Positions 38,449 to 48,460 are shown, counted from the first letter of the stretch. The stretch is 64,000 nt of DNA from Symbiodinium natans (GCA_905221605.1 CAJNDS010002557.1:367001-431000); one strand, 5' to 3'. Made by a program: numbers and translations. Notes: a model not told the origin generated them from the letters alone.

Positions 38449-38988
38449 CCTGAAGGAGAGCCAACTGAGCCAAGGAACAACCAAAAAACTGGTGACGAGG
38501 ATGGGGACATCGGTGGCCCTCCAACTGATGAAGGTGCAATGGATGAGGTGCAGCAGGAGCGGGAGGATTCAGCCTTCCGTGCCCAGTACAACTATGGCAA
38601 AGGGACATCAAAAGGCGAGCCTACGTTGGGTGAAACGAAGAAGCGGCTGTGCCTGTACTACAGTCAAGGTGGTTGTAAATATGGGACTACCTGCAGGTAT
38701 CTTCACGACGATGACATAGCATTGGAAGGGACTTGGGAACCCGGCAAAGCTTGGGACAATGCTTCCAGGAAGGCACTAAGGGACGCGGGGTTCCACCATT
38801 GCTGTTTCGATTATTACCTCAGAGGACATTGCCGTAAGCGGTTCAATTCCTGCAGATTTTCCCACGATGAGATGTCAGATGAGCGGCTGGCGCACCTGAA
38901 ACACTTGGTACATGTGGCCAATCAGGTCCGGTTTGAAAGAGAGAGAGGAAAGGAGCACTTTTCAGCCACCTGCGAGTGGGGGAGCTGA
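38449..38988 (+). CDS. ORF C, 179-codon continuation with two CCCH fingers
   Basis: Continues in the frame of ORF B after a single TGA. If separate, it would start at ATG 38539. It has two CCCH fingers: LCLYYSQGGCKYGTTCRYLH (C-x7-C-x5-C-x3-H) and CFDYYLRGHCRKRFNSCRFS with the final His. It ends at TGA 38986-38988 after overlapping ORF D by 77 bp in another frame, so either a frameshift joins C and D or an indel broke one gene. Confidence 0.6.
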   Translation, partial: PEGEPTEPRNNQKTGDEDGDIGGPPTDEGAMDEVQQEREDSAFRAQYNYGKGTSKGEPTLGETKKRLCLYYSQGGCKYGTTCRYLHDDDIALEGTWEPGKAWDNASRKALRDAGFHHCCFDYYLRGHCRKRFNSCRFSHDEMSDERLAHLKHLVHVANQVRFERERGKEHFSATCEWGS

Positions 38989-41900
38989 ATCTTCATCGTC
39001 CTCAGCACCACAAGCGTTGCAAATGACCAATGTGTCGAAGAAAACAGGTGAGGTTGATACGCTGGATGGAACAGATGGAGATGTACAAAAGGATTCGGTG
39101 GCAGAGACTACCACTGTACGTCTTCAGAATCCAGGAGAGCCAATAGAAAATTGGATGGCTCGCAACCAACACTTGTGGGTGTATACGCCTCACATAAGTG
39201 AGGTGATGATCAAGCTTGGTGTGACCACTGTCCAAGAGCTACAAGAGTACATCTTTGTGGAGGACTTGATGGAAAAAGGAGTTAACAAGGTGACGGCCTG
39301 CAAAATTCTGCAATTGGTGGGTGGTGTCCATTACCGGCCAATGTCGCCGGGTATGGCTGTTTCTACCAACGCAGCAGTACGTGTGCAACAATCTTCTGGA
39401 AGCCGTGACGCTGGAAGAGGTGGGGTGAGAACTATCTCTCAAGTGCGTGAAGCTGAAGGTCCTGGTACAAAGGAAATGCCACGAGGGTCTTATCGAGAGA
39501 TTTTCGACACAGGCAAGTACCATGACGCTTGGACGCTGGCACAGAGGTCCCCGTTGTGCGTGCAGAAGTTGCGATTGGTGGGAGTTGGAATGCCACCGGT
39601 GAATCCGCCAACAAAGGTGGGTAGGTCAAGATCGAACCCTGTTAAAAGGGGAAGGCCCTTGCTGGATAAAAAACAGGTGCGACTGGTGCCACGCTCACGC
39701 TCACAACGGCGTGTGCAGCCGGCGGAAGTGGTGGAAAAGCCGAAGCCGCTGGAACCAGTAAAGCCTCGTGGTGGTTTGTCGTACCCATTCAGCCGAGTGT
39801 GGGCAGATTTGGTGGACGATGATGATCAGACAGAGGTTCTGGTCTCCTATGCTGACTCCTCAGGTGATTCGAGCGAGGAAGAAACCAACAGCGCTCGACG
39901 CCTGCGGGAAATCTTTTTGCAAGAAAGGGATTCAAAAAGAACTGTGACGCGTGGCAATGCTCCACTTACTGGTTCTTCAAGCTCCAATGATGGGCAGAAA
40001 AAATCGGTTCACCTTGGCGAAAAGCGCGACAAAGCGTCGCGGGGGGAGACCCGCCAAGAAGTGACTTCTCAAGTTTTTTCGCTACCACAACCTTCTCGTC
40101 CAACTGAGCAGTCTCAAAAAAGAGCAAGGGATGGCTCAGTTATAGTTGGTTCGCTGGTGGTGGGCTCCACAGATGAGGTTTTACCTGGGCAAAGTGTTGC
40201 TGGACAGGTGAATGTATCTGAAAGCGCTCAAGTTCTACCTGGGCAAGATGTGGCTGGACAGGAGACGGCGCTGGAAGGAGCAGTACAAATTCCTGGCGAG
40301 GAGACTGACCAAAAAGAAGGAGAAGGTGGGAGCAATGAACTCCGTGGCGATGATACGAAAATATTGGATGTTCTTCCGGTGAAGAAGGGCTATCAGCACT
40401 TGCTCACCAAAGGCCTTCTGAATCGGATTTATTGGAAGGTTGCTGTCGGCAAGTTGCCTGTGGGGCGCAAGGACTATCAGAAGGGGTCCAATAAAATGGA
40501 TCGAAATTTGGTTATTAGCATGTCATCTGAAGGTGCAAGCGAACAGGATTTGAACCTGGCACTGGAAGATGATGCTGATCAGAGAATGGATGATGGTGCA
40601 TTGGTGGTCATGGCATATGACCCTGGTACACTGATTCAGTCGGCAACAACTGTTTGGGTTATGCGTCGTGGGTTGGCAGATCGTGCTATCTGGCCGGCAA
40701 TAGCGACTGCAGCACAGAGAATATGTGCTGAAATGGTTCAAGTGGATGAACTGAATGCCCAGTTGAACACTGGGAGACTCCTTTTTGAAAGGAGAGATCA
40801 AGGACACTACGGAGATTTGCATCATTCGTTCCATGAAGATCCGTGCTTGCCGGTGGTGGGAAATTATCCTCTTTCGGTGATGGGTACACTGCTTTCTCCT
40901 GGCCTGGAAAAGGAATTCAGAAATACTGAAAAGTTTGGAACTGCTATGGAGGCAATAGCCTATGATTGGAGTCGCAGTCCAGACATGGAAGTTCATGTGG
41001 AACTTATGGCAAGGGTAGCCAATCTGGTTGCTCCATTCCTTAGACTAGGAGGCCAAGGGACAGTGGTGAATTCGAAATTTCTCTGGCAGCACGGGAGGGA
41101 CCAAATGATGGAGTTCCTTCAGGCGGCGACATGCGCTGATCAATTGGAGGTTCTCTGGAGAAGAATGGACGACGATGCTGATGAGGAAGTGGATCCTTCA
41201 GGGATGGTGCTGGAGATCCCCGAACAACAAGATGCGGTATCTGAGCAAGGGATCAATGAATCCCCTATTCCCATTGAAGATGAAGGAAGCGAGACAATTG
41301 GTGATGCTGGAAGTGATGGCAAAGCGCCAGAAGTTTCTCCAGAAGAGGAGACATCCAGTGGTTCATCAAGATTGGCTGGCACTAGAATGTTCTTGTGGTC
41401 GGTGTATTCTCGTGTTGTTCCCAACTGGGATTTCTCTACGCAGGACCGCACTACGAGCAGGATCTTCGACAGCACGAAGGGGTATCCTGGTGAAGGACCG
41501 GACAATGGTGACGATTTTTCCTCTAAGAGGAATTTACCCTGGATCTCTGAAGATTATCTCGATGAAGTGATGTCAAAAAAGATGGAAAGGTCTTCAGATG
41601 TGGATGGGTTGAATGGGCTTGTTCCGGAAAGTGAGGTACAGTCCGAGAGGGTAGAGGTGGAGAATGTTACTGCCTCTAGAATTCTTATGGCTCTTTGGAA
41701 AAAGGGGTATAGAGCTGGTTATAGGAGGTTGTGTCGTACAAATCTACCTGGATCCAAGGTTGGAGCAATGAAACATCCAATCAAAAAGGTGCGGAAGATC
41801 GGCACTAGAAGAAAGGCCTTCTTGAAAGTGTTCAATGTCTTTGGATCATCTCAGAATGGCTCAGGAGCTGGTGGGAAACCAATCATGAAAGTGATAGGAC

Positions 41901-42526
41901 CAAGACCAGGTTTTCCAGCTGTTCTTGATGCATCAAACGTTGATAGCACCTTGGGTGAAAAAGGTAGTCCTTCAGATCATGGCAATGTCCATGTAGGGCG
42001 GAATTGGTCCATGGATCGTCTGGAAGCAGAACGCTTGTCGAAAAGGAGGCAAGGTATCTGTTATTGGTTCGCCAAAGGGAACAATCGCTGCAAATTTGGA
42101 GAGGACTGCAAGTTTATTCATTCCAATGATGATGTGGTGCTGTCATCGTATTGGTGCAAATACTATGTGGCTGGAAGACACTGTTACGCTGGAGAGGACT
42201 GCAAGTTCTCCCATGATGCAACTGGTGTAAGGTGTATCCAGTTTGCTCGGTCTGGAAAATGCCGTCATGGGGACAGGTGTGTCTTTGAACATGGTGATCC
42301 GCTGGATGAACAGAGGCCAAGGTCTCCAAGGACGCCCCCAGGGGATGGTCCGCGGAGGAGTGGTAAAAAGGAACTTTCTCCGGATCGGTATGATGAAGAT
42401 GAAGAGGATTTCATGGGGTATGACGACGATACCCGGATGATGGAATTGCTGATGGAGGCGATTTCCTTTCTGTCAGATGGCAAATCTGATTTGGCCCGCG
42501 CGGAGGCGGATCCGGTTTTAAGCTGA
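38912..42526 (+). CDS. ORF D, 1,204-aa protein with three C-terminal CCCH fingers
   Basis: A single frame without stop. The first ~30 residues overlap ORF C; the true link may be a frameshift. Residues about 70-140 and 500-760 look folded (for example VTTVQELQEYIFVEDLMEKG and TTVWVMRRGLADRAIWPAIA) but match nothing I know. The stretch FPAVLDASNV before the fingers resembles the first strand of the NYN RNase domain of Regnase-type proteins, but the rest of that domain is missing. Residues 1050-1127 hold three CCCH fingers (C-x8-C-x5-C-x3-H each). It ends in an acidic helix. Likely an RNA-binding protein. Confidence 0.75.
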   Translation: MWPIRSGLKEREERSTFQPPASGGAESSSSSAPQALQMTNVSKKTGEVDTLDGTDGDVQKDSVAETTTVRLQNPGEPIENWMARNQHLWVYTPHISEVMIKLGVTTVQELQEYIFVEDLMEKGVNKVTACKILQLVGGVHYRPMSPGMAVSTNAAVRVQQSSGSRDAGRGGVRTISQVREAEGPGTKEMPRGSYREIFDTGKYHDAWTLAQRSPLCVQKLRLVGVGMPPVNPPTKVGRSRSNPVKRGRPLLDKKQVRLVPRSRSQRRVQPAEVVEKPKPLEPVKPRGGLSYPFSRVWADLVDDDDQTEVLVSYADSSGDSSEEETNSARRLREIFLQERDSKRTVTRGNAPLTGSSSSNDGQKKSVHLGEKRDKASRGETRQEVTSQVFSLPQPSRPTEQSQKRARDGSVIVGSLVVGSTDEVLPGQSVAGQVNVSESAQVLPGQDVAGQETALEGAVQIPGEETDQKEGEGGSNELRGDDTKILDVLPVKKGYQHLLTKGLLNRIYWKVAVGKLPVGRKDYQKGSNKMDRNLVISMSSEGASEQDLNLALEDDADQRMDDGALVVMAYDPGTLIQSATTVWVMRRGLADRAIWPAIATAAQRICAEMVQVDELNAQLNTGRLLFERRDQGHYGDLHHSFHEDPCLPVVGNYPLSVMGTLLSPGLEKEFRNTEKFGTAMEAIAYDWSRSPDMEVHVELMARVANLVAPFLRLGGQGTVVNSKFLWQHGRDQMMEFLQAATCADQLEVLWRRMDDDADEEVDPSGMVLEIPEQQDAVSEQGINESPIPIEDEGSETIGDAGSDGKAPEVSPEEETSSGSSRLAGTRMFLWSVYSRVVPNWDFSTQDRTTSRIFDSTKGYPGEGPDNGDDFSSKRNLPWISEDYLDEVMSKKMERSSDVDGLNGLVPESEVQSERVEVENVTASRILMALWKKGYRAGYRRLCRTNLPGSKVGAMKHPIKKVRKIGTRRKAFLKVFNVFGSSQNGSGAGGKPIMKVIGPRPGFPAVLDASNVDSTLGEKGSPSDHGNVHVGRNWSMDRLEAERLSKRRQGICYWFAKGNNRCKFGEDCKFIHSNDDVVLSSYWCKYYVAGRHCYAGEDCKFSHDATGVRCIQFARSGKCRHGDRCVFEHGDPLDEQRPRSPRTPPGDGPRRSGKKELSPDRYDEDEEDFMGYDDDTRMMELLMEAISFLSDGKSDLARAEADPVLS

Positions 42527-42585
42527 TAAAGTTCAATGGAGACACTGACCAGAGAGACACAGAATGGTGTTCGTGGACTACTGGC

Positions 42586-43227
42586 ATGTTGTCTGCATTA
42601 GAACTTCACGAGATAGTGAAGTCTCATGAGATTCCACTGGTGGAGGTTGAAGAGTGGATCGATGAGTTGAGGATATGGTTCCAGCGAGCCAATATGGAAG
42701 AGGAGAGAGATCCGAAAAAGGGCAAAAAGAGGTCCCTAGAAAGGGAGTCCAGTAAGGATGATCCTGCCAAAGAGACGGAGGTTGTCGTTGAGGAAGAGGT
42801 GAAGGTGGCCAAAAAGAAGAGAAAAACTGCTGCAGTTGAGGATCCATACACTCTTTTGGTTCCAAAGCCGAAGAAGATGCCGGCTAACATTGAAAAGGGT
42901 GGATCAGCATCCAATGCGGTGGTATCTGGAAGGGAAAAGGCCTCTTCGAGAATGCGCACCAAGGCAAGCGTCTCAGGAAAGATGAAGAAGAAAGAGAAAA
43001 GTCAAAGTCCCAAAAAGGAAGAGGTGGTCGTGGTGGAAGGTCCGGATGAGAAGAACCGTCCTTCTGAAGTGGAGGCACAGTCATCTACCACTGTGAATGC
43101 AGATCTGGGACAGTCCTGCCAAGCTATTGAGGATGCGAAAAGAGAGGGGTTGATATCCTCAATTCAGAGGGGCATACAATTCTTACAGTGTCGGACCTGG
43201 AGCATGTTTTGCTGCGACTTCACCTGA
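42586..43227 (+). CDS. ORF E, 213-aa Lys/Glu-rich protein
   Basis: Separate frame 60 bp after ORF D. The N-terminus is helical (ELHEIVKSHEIPLVEVEEWI); the rest is a charged, disordered chain with several Lys/Arg clusters (KKGKKRS, AKKKRKT, KMKKKEKS) that look like nuclear signals. Family unknown. Confidence 0.55.
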   Translation: MLSALELHEIVKSHEIPLVEVEEWIDELRIWFQRANMEEERDPKKGKKRSLERESSKDDPAKETEVVVEEEVKVAKKKRKTAAVEDPYTLLVPKPKKMPANIEKGGSASNAVVSGREKASSRMRTKASVSGKMKKKEKSQSPKKEEVVVVEGPDEKNRPSEVEAQSSTTVNADLGQSCQAIEDAKREGLISSIQRGIQFLQCRTWSMFCCDFT

Positions 43228-43638
43228 GTATCGCTGGCCATCGGAAGGAAAAGAAGGGATGACTGGATGGTATCGATGAGGGAATGGGTTCTTTCTCTTT
43301 CTGGAGACACGTGCGCTGGAACAGCCAATGTGCTGGAAGTATAGTGGTTACTATTAAGGGTATGGAAATCCCTGATAGTAGAGAGTGTACAGCTTTTCGC
43401 GTAGCGAAGACCACGGTTCGTGGTGAAGAAGGCTCAGAGTCTTCAATGACAAGAGAATCATGGTGGTAAAAAAGATTCTCTATGGTGAAGGGTGTTTAGC
43501 CAATGTGCTATAATTTCGTCCTGGATGACGTAAAACCACAGTTTGCATTTCAAGCAGCTGGCTGCTGCCTTAATTGCAGTTTTTGGCCAAAGGTCTGCAC
43601 CTCCAGTTGTGTCCTAGGAAATCCTAGGACAGGGGGAG
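43228..43638 (+). other. 3' noncoding part of the LTR element
   Basis: No long frame. CAGTTT(G/T)-type words recur near the end. It finishes with AGGGGGAG (43631-43638), a polypurine tract touching the right LTR. Confidence 0.65.
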
Positions 43639-43856
43639 TGCGGAGCTGCAGTTTGTATTGAAGAAAAGAGTTGGTGTAGAAGGATTAAGGGTCAATGAAC
43701 CCGGAACAATTTTTGGCTCAAGATCGGGCCATGCGCCTAGAGAAGAAAGGGTGCTTGGTGTTTTGGGTTGGTTTGTTGTTTGTCGATTCAGGGGATCAAG
43801 GGCTTCTGTTGGGGTTGACTGTCTTGTTCCCTGTCCTCCTTCGGTTGCCCCCCGTA
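43639..43856 (+). repeat. right LTR of non-autonomous element
   Basis: Identical to the left LTR over all 218 positions, followed by the second CCCCA target copy (43857-43861). Identity implies recent insertion or gene conversion. Confidence 0.95.
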
Positions 43857-43978
43857 CCCCAAACCCTAAACCCTAAACCCTAAACCCTAAACCCTAAACC
43901 CTAAACCCTAAACCCTAAACCCTAAACCCTAAACCCTAAATCCTAAACCCTAAACCCTAAACCCTAAACCCTAAACCG
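43857..43978 (-). repeat. CCCTAAA array, right part after the LTR element
   Basis: Begins CCCCAAACCCTAAA and runs about 17 units with one CCCTAAAT variant. It was joined to 35122-35148 before the insertion. Confidence 0.95.
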
Positions 43979-43988
43979 ATCAACCCAG

Positions 43989-44100
43989 CCCGCAGCCCCG
44001 TTGCCCTAAGCCGTGCCTCTTGAGCTGCCACTGCTGCAGGTGCCACAAGCCTCACCCCCTTGAGTATGGCTGGCCCGGGGAGGACCGCAGCCAGAACTGA
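43989..44100 (+). CDS. candidate Cys-rich terminal exon island
   Basis: CAACCCAG on the left. The open frame CPKPCLLSCHCCRCHKPHP continues to a TGA at 44098-44100 just before TTTAGGG. The Cys/His content could bind zinc. A GT after CTGCAG (about 44040) is an alternative donor. Confidence 0.3.
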
Positions 44101-44101
44101 A

Positions 44102-44151
44102 GTTTAGGGTTTAGGGGTTGAGGGTTTTCGGGTTTAGGGTTTAGGGTTTAC
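44102..44151 (+). repeat. TTTAGGG block
   Basis: About six units with a TTGAGGG and a TTTTCGGG variant. Confidence 0.85.
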
Positions 44152-45055
44152 TTCTAAACTTCTAAGCCCTAAGGACGCCCTGCAACCTCTCAGGGAAAAG
44201 AAGCCAGGTTGCAAGGCACTCCAAGGTTTTTGGGTAAAAAGAGGGTGCCTGCCCCGGCGACCGCAAAACACCCTAAGGACGTTTGTGCCTGGGGTGGTTA
44301 GATTTCGGGCCATTTAGGGTTTGGGCTTCAGGTTCGGAGTTTCCGGAGAATGATTGTTTTGGGCTTTTAAGGTTTGGGGTTTTGATGGTGGGCCGGAGGC
44401 CCAGCTTAGTAAGAGCCAGAGTCCTCAACCCTAAGCCTTATTGAAGCTTGGGGGTACAATAGTAACATTAATAGTAGCAATAACAATAATACTAACAATA
44501 AATAGTGATAATCATAATAACAATTTACTTATTTACTTATTATCTATCCGGGCTGGACGTCGGGGGGAGCTGTGCTGCCGCGGAGGAGGTCAAGACGCCC
44601 CAGAAGCAGCCGAAGGTTGGGGTGGCAACCTAATCCTCATCGCATATGGGGGTTTACGAAAATAGGGGTACCCATTTTGGGGGTCCCTTGTTAAGGAGAT
44701 TCTATTCTGTTTGTGGTCTCTACTTGGGAAATACCGATATACTCAGTTCCCGAAAAATGACCCGGTTCTAACACGGCCCCCTTGTTTCTAGGGTGCGTAG
44801 AGGGACCACCCCTATCTTAGGGGAACTCCTGATTCGGAGGTTGGAAGGTTGTTTGGAGGTCGTGCGTGTTCGGGTTTGGGGTTGAGGCGTTTGGCTGAGG
44901 GAAATGCCAAAGCACGGGCACACAACTACACTAAAGCCCGTAAGCCCGAAATCTACATCCGTGTAGGATTTAGGGTTTAGGGATGTGTTTGATTTTGCAT
45001 AGGGACTCCGAGAAGGGGATCGCATCGGTAGATAGTATGATATTCATCCCCGTCC
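44152..45055. other. unique and low-complexity DNA, no firm gene
   Basis: Holds an AT-trinucleotide tract (44441-44535) and a possible exon piece near 44550-44614 (LDVGGSCAAAEEVKTPQKQP before GTTGGG) lacking a clear acceptor. Otherwise nothing I can name. Confidence 0.4.
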
Positions 45056-45182
45056 AAACCCTAAACCCTAAACCCTAAACCCTAAACCCTAAACTCTAAA
45101 CCCTGCACCCTACACCCTACACCCTACACCCTAAAACCCTAAACCCTAAACCGCAAACCCTAAACCCTAAACCCTAAGCCCC
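45056..45182 (-). repeat. CCCTAAA block
   Basis: About 17 units with CCCTACA variants in the middle. Confidence 0.9.
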
Positions 45183-45313
45183 AAAAACCTGGAAACCGAA
45201 ACACTGGGGAACCCTGAGATGGCCTCGCCACCCCCGGCGGCTCTCACCACACCACGTGGCTTCCCGGAGCCGGCGGCGTTGCCGCCGCGATTTTTTCTTT
45301 TGATTTTTTGATT

Positions 45314-45434
45314 GGGTTTAGGGTTTAGGGTTTAGGGTTTAGGGTTTAGGGTTTAGGGTTTAGGGTTTAGGGTTTAGGGTTTAGGGTTTAGGGTTTAGGG
45401 TTTAGGGTCTAGGGGGTGCAGGGTCTAGGGTTTA
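45314..45434 (+). repeat. TTTAGGG block
   Basis: About 16 units. Between this and the C-block lies a GC-rich island with ATG GCC at 45219 (MASPPPAALTTPRGFPEP), a possible exon. Confidence 0.9.
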
Positions 45435-45814
45435 GCTTACAGCACAAAAGTCCCAAACACTCGAGAAAGTCAACCCCGGTCTCCCACTGGCCCGAAAACC
45501 TTCATCTCGGGCCAACATGAGCCTCATCTTAATGTAACTCATATTTAGTTAGAATTAATTCCATATGGTTGAATTCATATTTCTTAATATGTGATCTGAA
45601 GGGCCAGCACGAAGCTCAAACATGACCCCCATCTTGGGCCCACCGCTCCCCGTCGATTTTGTTTGCTTCAGCTGGCTTCCTGGAGGTGTCCGGGCTTCGG
45701 ATGTAGGATAAGGGCTTAGGATATGGGGCTTAGCTTAGGTTTCATAGTAGGGTTTAGTGGGGTAGTAGGGTTTAGGATAGTTCGAGGGTTGACTGTTCAT
45801 CGGGGGCTTACCCT

Positions 45815-45931
45815 CCCTAAACCCTAAACCCTAAACCCTAAACCCTAAACCCTAAACCCTAAACCCTAAACCCTAAACCCTAAACCCTAAACCCTAAACC
45901 CTAAATTTTTAAACCCTAAACCCTAAAACCC
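45815..45931 (-). repeat. CCCTAAA block
   Basis: About 16 units, interrupted once by TTTTT near 45906. Confidence 0.9.
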
Positions 45932-45947
45932 AAACACGGCTTTGCAG

Positions 45948-46066
45948 GCCTTGTAGGGAATCCTGTTCACCACCAGGAACCCGAGCCGCCTTGCAGCCAA
46001 AGTCGTACTCACCACCTCCGCGAGCAGAAGCAGCGCGAGCTCCGGGACATATTCTGGGGCTTCCCA
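45948..46066 (+). CDS. candidate exon island, coiled-coil type
   Basis: GGCTTTGCAG on the left, GTAAAC on the right. The open frame ends LREQKQRELRDIFWGFP. It is one of four Glu/Gln/Arg-rich islands in 45.9-48.9 kb that could belong to one protein. Confidence 0.45.
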
Positions 46067-46068
46067 GT

Positions 46069-46173
46069 AAACCCTAAACCCTAAACCCTAAACCCTAAAC
46101 CCTAAACCCTAAACCAAAAACCCTAAACCCTAAACCCTAAACCCTAAACCCTAAACCCTAAACCCTAAACCTT
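46069..46173 (-). repeat. CCCTAAA block
   Basis: About 15 units; starts within GTAAACCC. Confidence 0.9.
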
Positions 46174-46419
46174 TGTTAGGGGTTTCGTAGGCCGCAAATT
46201 TGGGACAAGGGATCGGAGTTCTCAGAGCTGGCCAAGGGAAGGTGATTGATGCTTTTGCAAGGAAGTTTCGGGGGGGGGGGGGCAGTAATAGGGAACCCAT
46301 CACCACGCTCTCGCATCTGACGCCATCCTCAGCATAAGGGAAATTGCGGCAGGCCGAGCATGTAACCCGCGCAATTTCTCGACAAGTTATGCCAGCTTAG
46401 ACGCAAACAGTAGGAGACC

Positions 46420-47117
46420 ACAAAGAGCATGTCACGTTCTCCAAACACGAGGAACAGCAGCTGCAAACAACTACTTTTCATGCCAGTGGAGCTCCGCGTA
46501 CTACCTTTGTACTACAAATGTCGACTTTCGAGCCACCGGACCCCCGGACGTCCTCCGGATACTACATTTGTACTACCACAGTCGAATTTCGAGTCACCCG
46601 AGCTCCGGATGTCCTCCAAAAACGCCAGCCACGACAGCGCCGCATGTTGTGAACCCGACCTCCAAAAGCAATGACAGTTTCGCAATTTGCGAACCTATAC
46701 GTCAAAAAATATGAGGACAGCTACGAGGATGGCGACGTCGATGCGCACAGCGCCGAGGCGGCAGCGCGATTTCCGAGATTTAAAGTGGTCGCACGAAGCC
46801 AAAGCTCAAAATGCAGGAAGCCCTGCGCCTGCCAGGTTTTCAAGCCGCGGAGCGATGCAACCTCGAAAAGTGCACGGGACCTAGGCGGAGAGCACGATTT
46901 CCACCCGCAACCCCAAAAAAGAATGCATGGGGCCTCGGCGAACCAAAAGAATGTAATTTGCGATGTTTCAAGGCCCCGAGAAGTCCGTGTGGGCACGCGC
47001 GCTGTGGAAAAAGTACGATCTTCATCCAAGGATGCGACCAGCGCTCGAGGAATGAAGTCGATGTGTCGGGCGCCCCACGCGCAGATCAATGAAAGACCCT
47101 TTTCACTTGAACCCTAA
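46420..47117 (+). other. region with long frame and 61-bp duplication, no clear gene
   Basis: 46671-47117 is a 148-codon frame (FANLYVKKYEDSYEDGDVDA at its start) rich in Ser, Lys and Arg. Upstream, a 61-bp unit containing TACTAC(C/A)TTTGTACTAC is repeated at 46499 and 46560. Frame +2 is also open. This could be an exon or a decayed repeat; no family seen. Confidence 0.3.
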
Positions 47118-47195
47118 TTCGTAAGCGTTTGCACGCTCTTTGTCCTCCCAGTCTCCCCGCGCCGAAACCCTGACTCCATAAACGGGCTCCCGAAA

Positions 47196-47393
47196 ACCCC
47201 TAAACCCTAAACCCTAAACCCTAAACCCTAAACCCTAAACCCTAAACCCCAAACCCTAACAACCCGAAACCCTAAACCCTAAACCCGAAACCCTACACCC
47301 TAAACCCTAAACCCTAAAACCCTAAACCCTAAACCCTAAACCCTAAACCCTAAACCCTAAACCTTAAACAACCCTAAACCCTAACCTTTTGAG
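47196..47393 (-). repeat. CCCTAAA block
   Basis: About 26 units with CCCGAAA, CCCCAAA and CCCTACA variants. Confidence 0.9.
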
Positions 47394-47431
47394 CTTTTGA
47401 GGGCTCCCCTTGCATGGAATCCCCTTTGAAG

Positions 47432-47502
47432 CCTTCACCCTGAAGCCGACGAGGAGCAGCGAGAAGAGGCTGCCAGGCAGCAGGAGGCCGCACAAATGGG
47501 GG
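47432..47502 (+). CDS. candidate exon island, coiled-coil type
   Basis: TTTGAAG on the left, GTCTTA on the right. One frame gives HPEADEEQREEAARQQEAAQ. Another frame is also open. Confidence 0.4.
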
Positions 47503-47652
47503 GTCTTAAAGGGGCCCTAAGTCGATTCCACTTACCGAATTGTTCCTATTCCTGCGTACTCTGCCATCTTTGCACCATCATTCGAGCAAGTCATTGTTGT
47601 ATTCCGAGGGGTCATTGCTCAGGGGAACGCAGAAACGTAACAAACATAGTGT

Positions 47653-47662
47653 GTGTGTTTGT

Positions 47663-47755
<93 letters not shown>
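47653..47755. repeat. (GT)n microsatellite
   Basis: About 50 GT units with little interruption. Frames reading through it are meaningless. Confidence 0.95.
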
Positions 47756-47759
<4 letters not shown>

Positions 47760-48034
47760 GTGCACTTGGGGGTTTCGGCTCGGGTGGACGTTTGGCCGTG
47801 GGGGGCGGGCACTCTTCGGGTTCAGGGCCCAGGGTTTTGGAGATTTTGGGCGTAAGGATGGCGATCTTCGGGGCTCAAACGTGCTAAGCCGTAAGCCCTA
47901 AGGCCGAAAAGCTCAAAACCTATAAGCCCCAAGCCCGATCTAGAAGCCTCAAATCCTCAAAGCTCTGCATAAGGGCCATAAACCCTAAAGACCGAAACCT
48001 GAGTCCACTACTTCACTACAAGCCTGCATTGCAG

Positions 48035-48089
48035 AGGCTCTCCTGAGGCAGCAGCAGCACGAGCTTCGAGAACAGCGCCAGCACCTCAA
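48035..48089 (+). CDS. candidate exon island, coiled-coil type
   Basis: GCATTGCAG on the left, GTACTT on the right. The frame ALLRQQQHELREQRQHLK resembles the 45948 and 48853 islands. Confidence 0.4.
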
Positions 48090-48460
48090 GTACTTGTGTT
48101 GCCGCGTTTGGTCTTAGGGTTTTAGGGTTCAGGGTTCAGGATTTTAGGGTTTTGGGGTTTGGAGTTAGGGTTTTGGGGGGGGTCCATGGCTTTTAGGGCT
48201 TGGGTCAGGCGTTTCTGCTTAAGACGTAGGCTCAGTAGCGGTCAGCAGCAATAGGAGCCGCTGGAGCAGTACCTGTAGTGGCGGCTGTGATCCCCCACGA
48301 TACTACACCTAATTCGGCTTACGTATCCCTAAATATCAACTGTGGAGGGAACTCTTAGAATCCCCAGGGCAGAATAGCCCATCCTGGTATAGAGGGGGGG
48401 TTAGTAGGGTGACAGCAGCAGGCCACGGGTCTTTCTTTGTCTCTTGCGCTGATGACCAAG

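Larger units (their letters stand above)
35149..43856 (+). mobile_element. LTR element without pol, carrying WW/CCCH zinc-finger genes
   Basis: 8,708 bp. The two 218-bp end repeats are identical and begin TGCGG and end CCGTA (imperfect inverted ends). A 5-bp target duplication, CCCCA, flanks it inside a CCCTAAA array. A primer-site candidate follows the left LTR directly and AGGGGGAG abuts the right LTR. The interior is mostly open frame on the + strand, but I find no DSG protease, no HHCC/DDE integrase, no Y-x-DD polymerase and no RNase H. It is therefore a non-autonomous LTR element moved in trans (inference), similar in structure to LARD-type elements but with large, well-kept open frames. 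Confidence 0.9.

Noticed and set aside
47496-47901. Long frames reading through the GT microsatellite (CVCVCV or THTHTH peptides)
   Set aside because: Any GT repeat is open in all frames; there is no coding evidence outside it.
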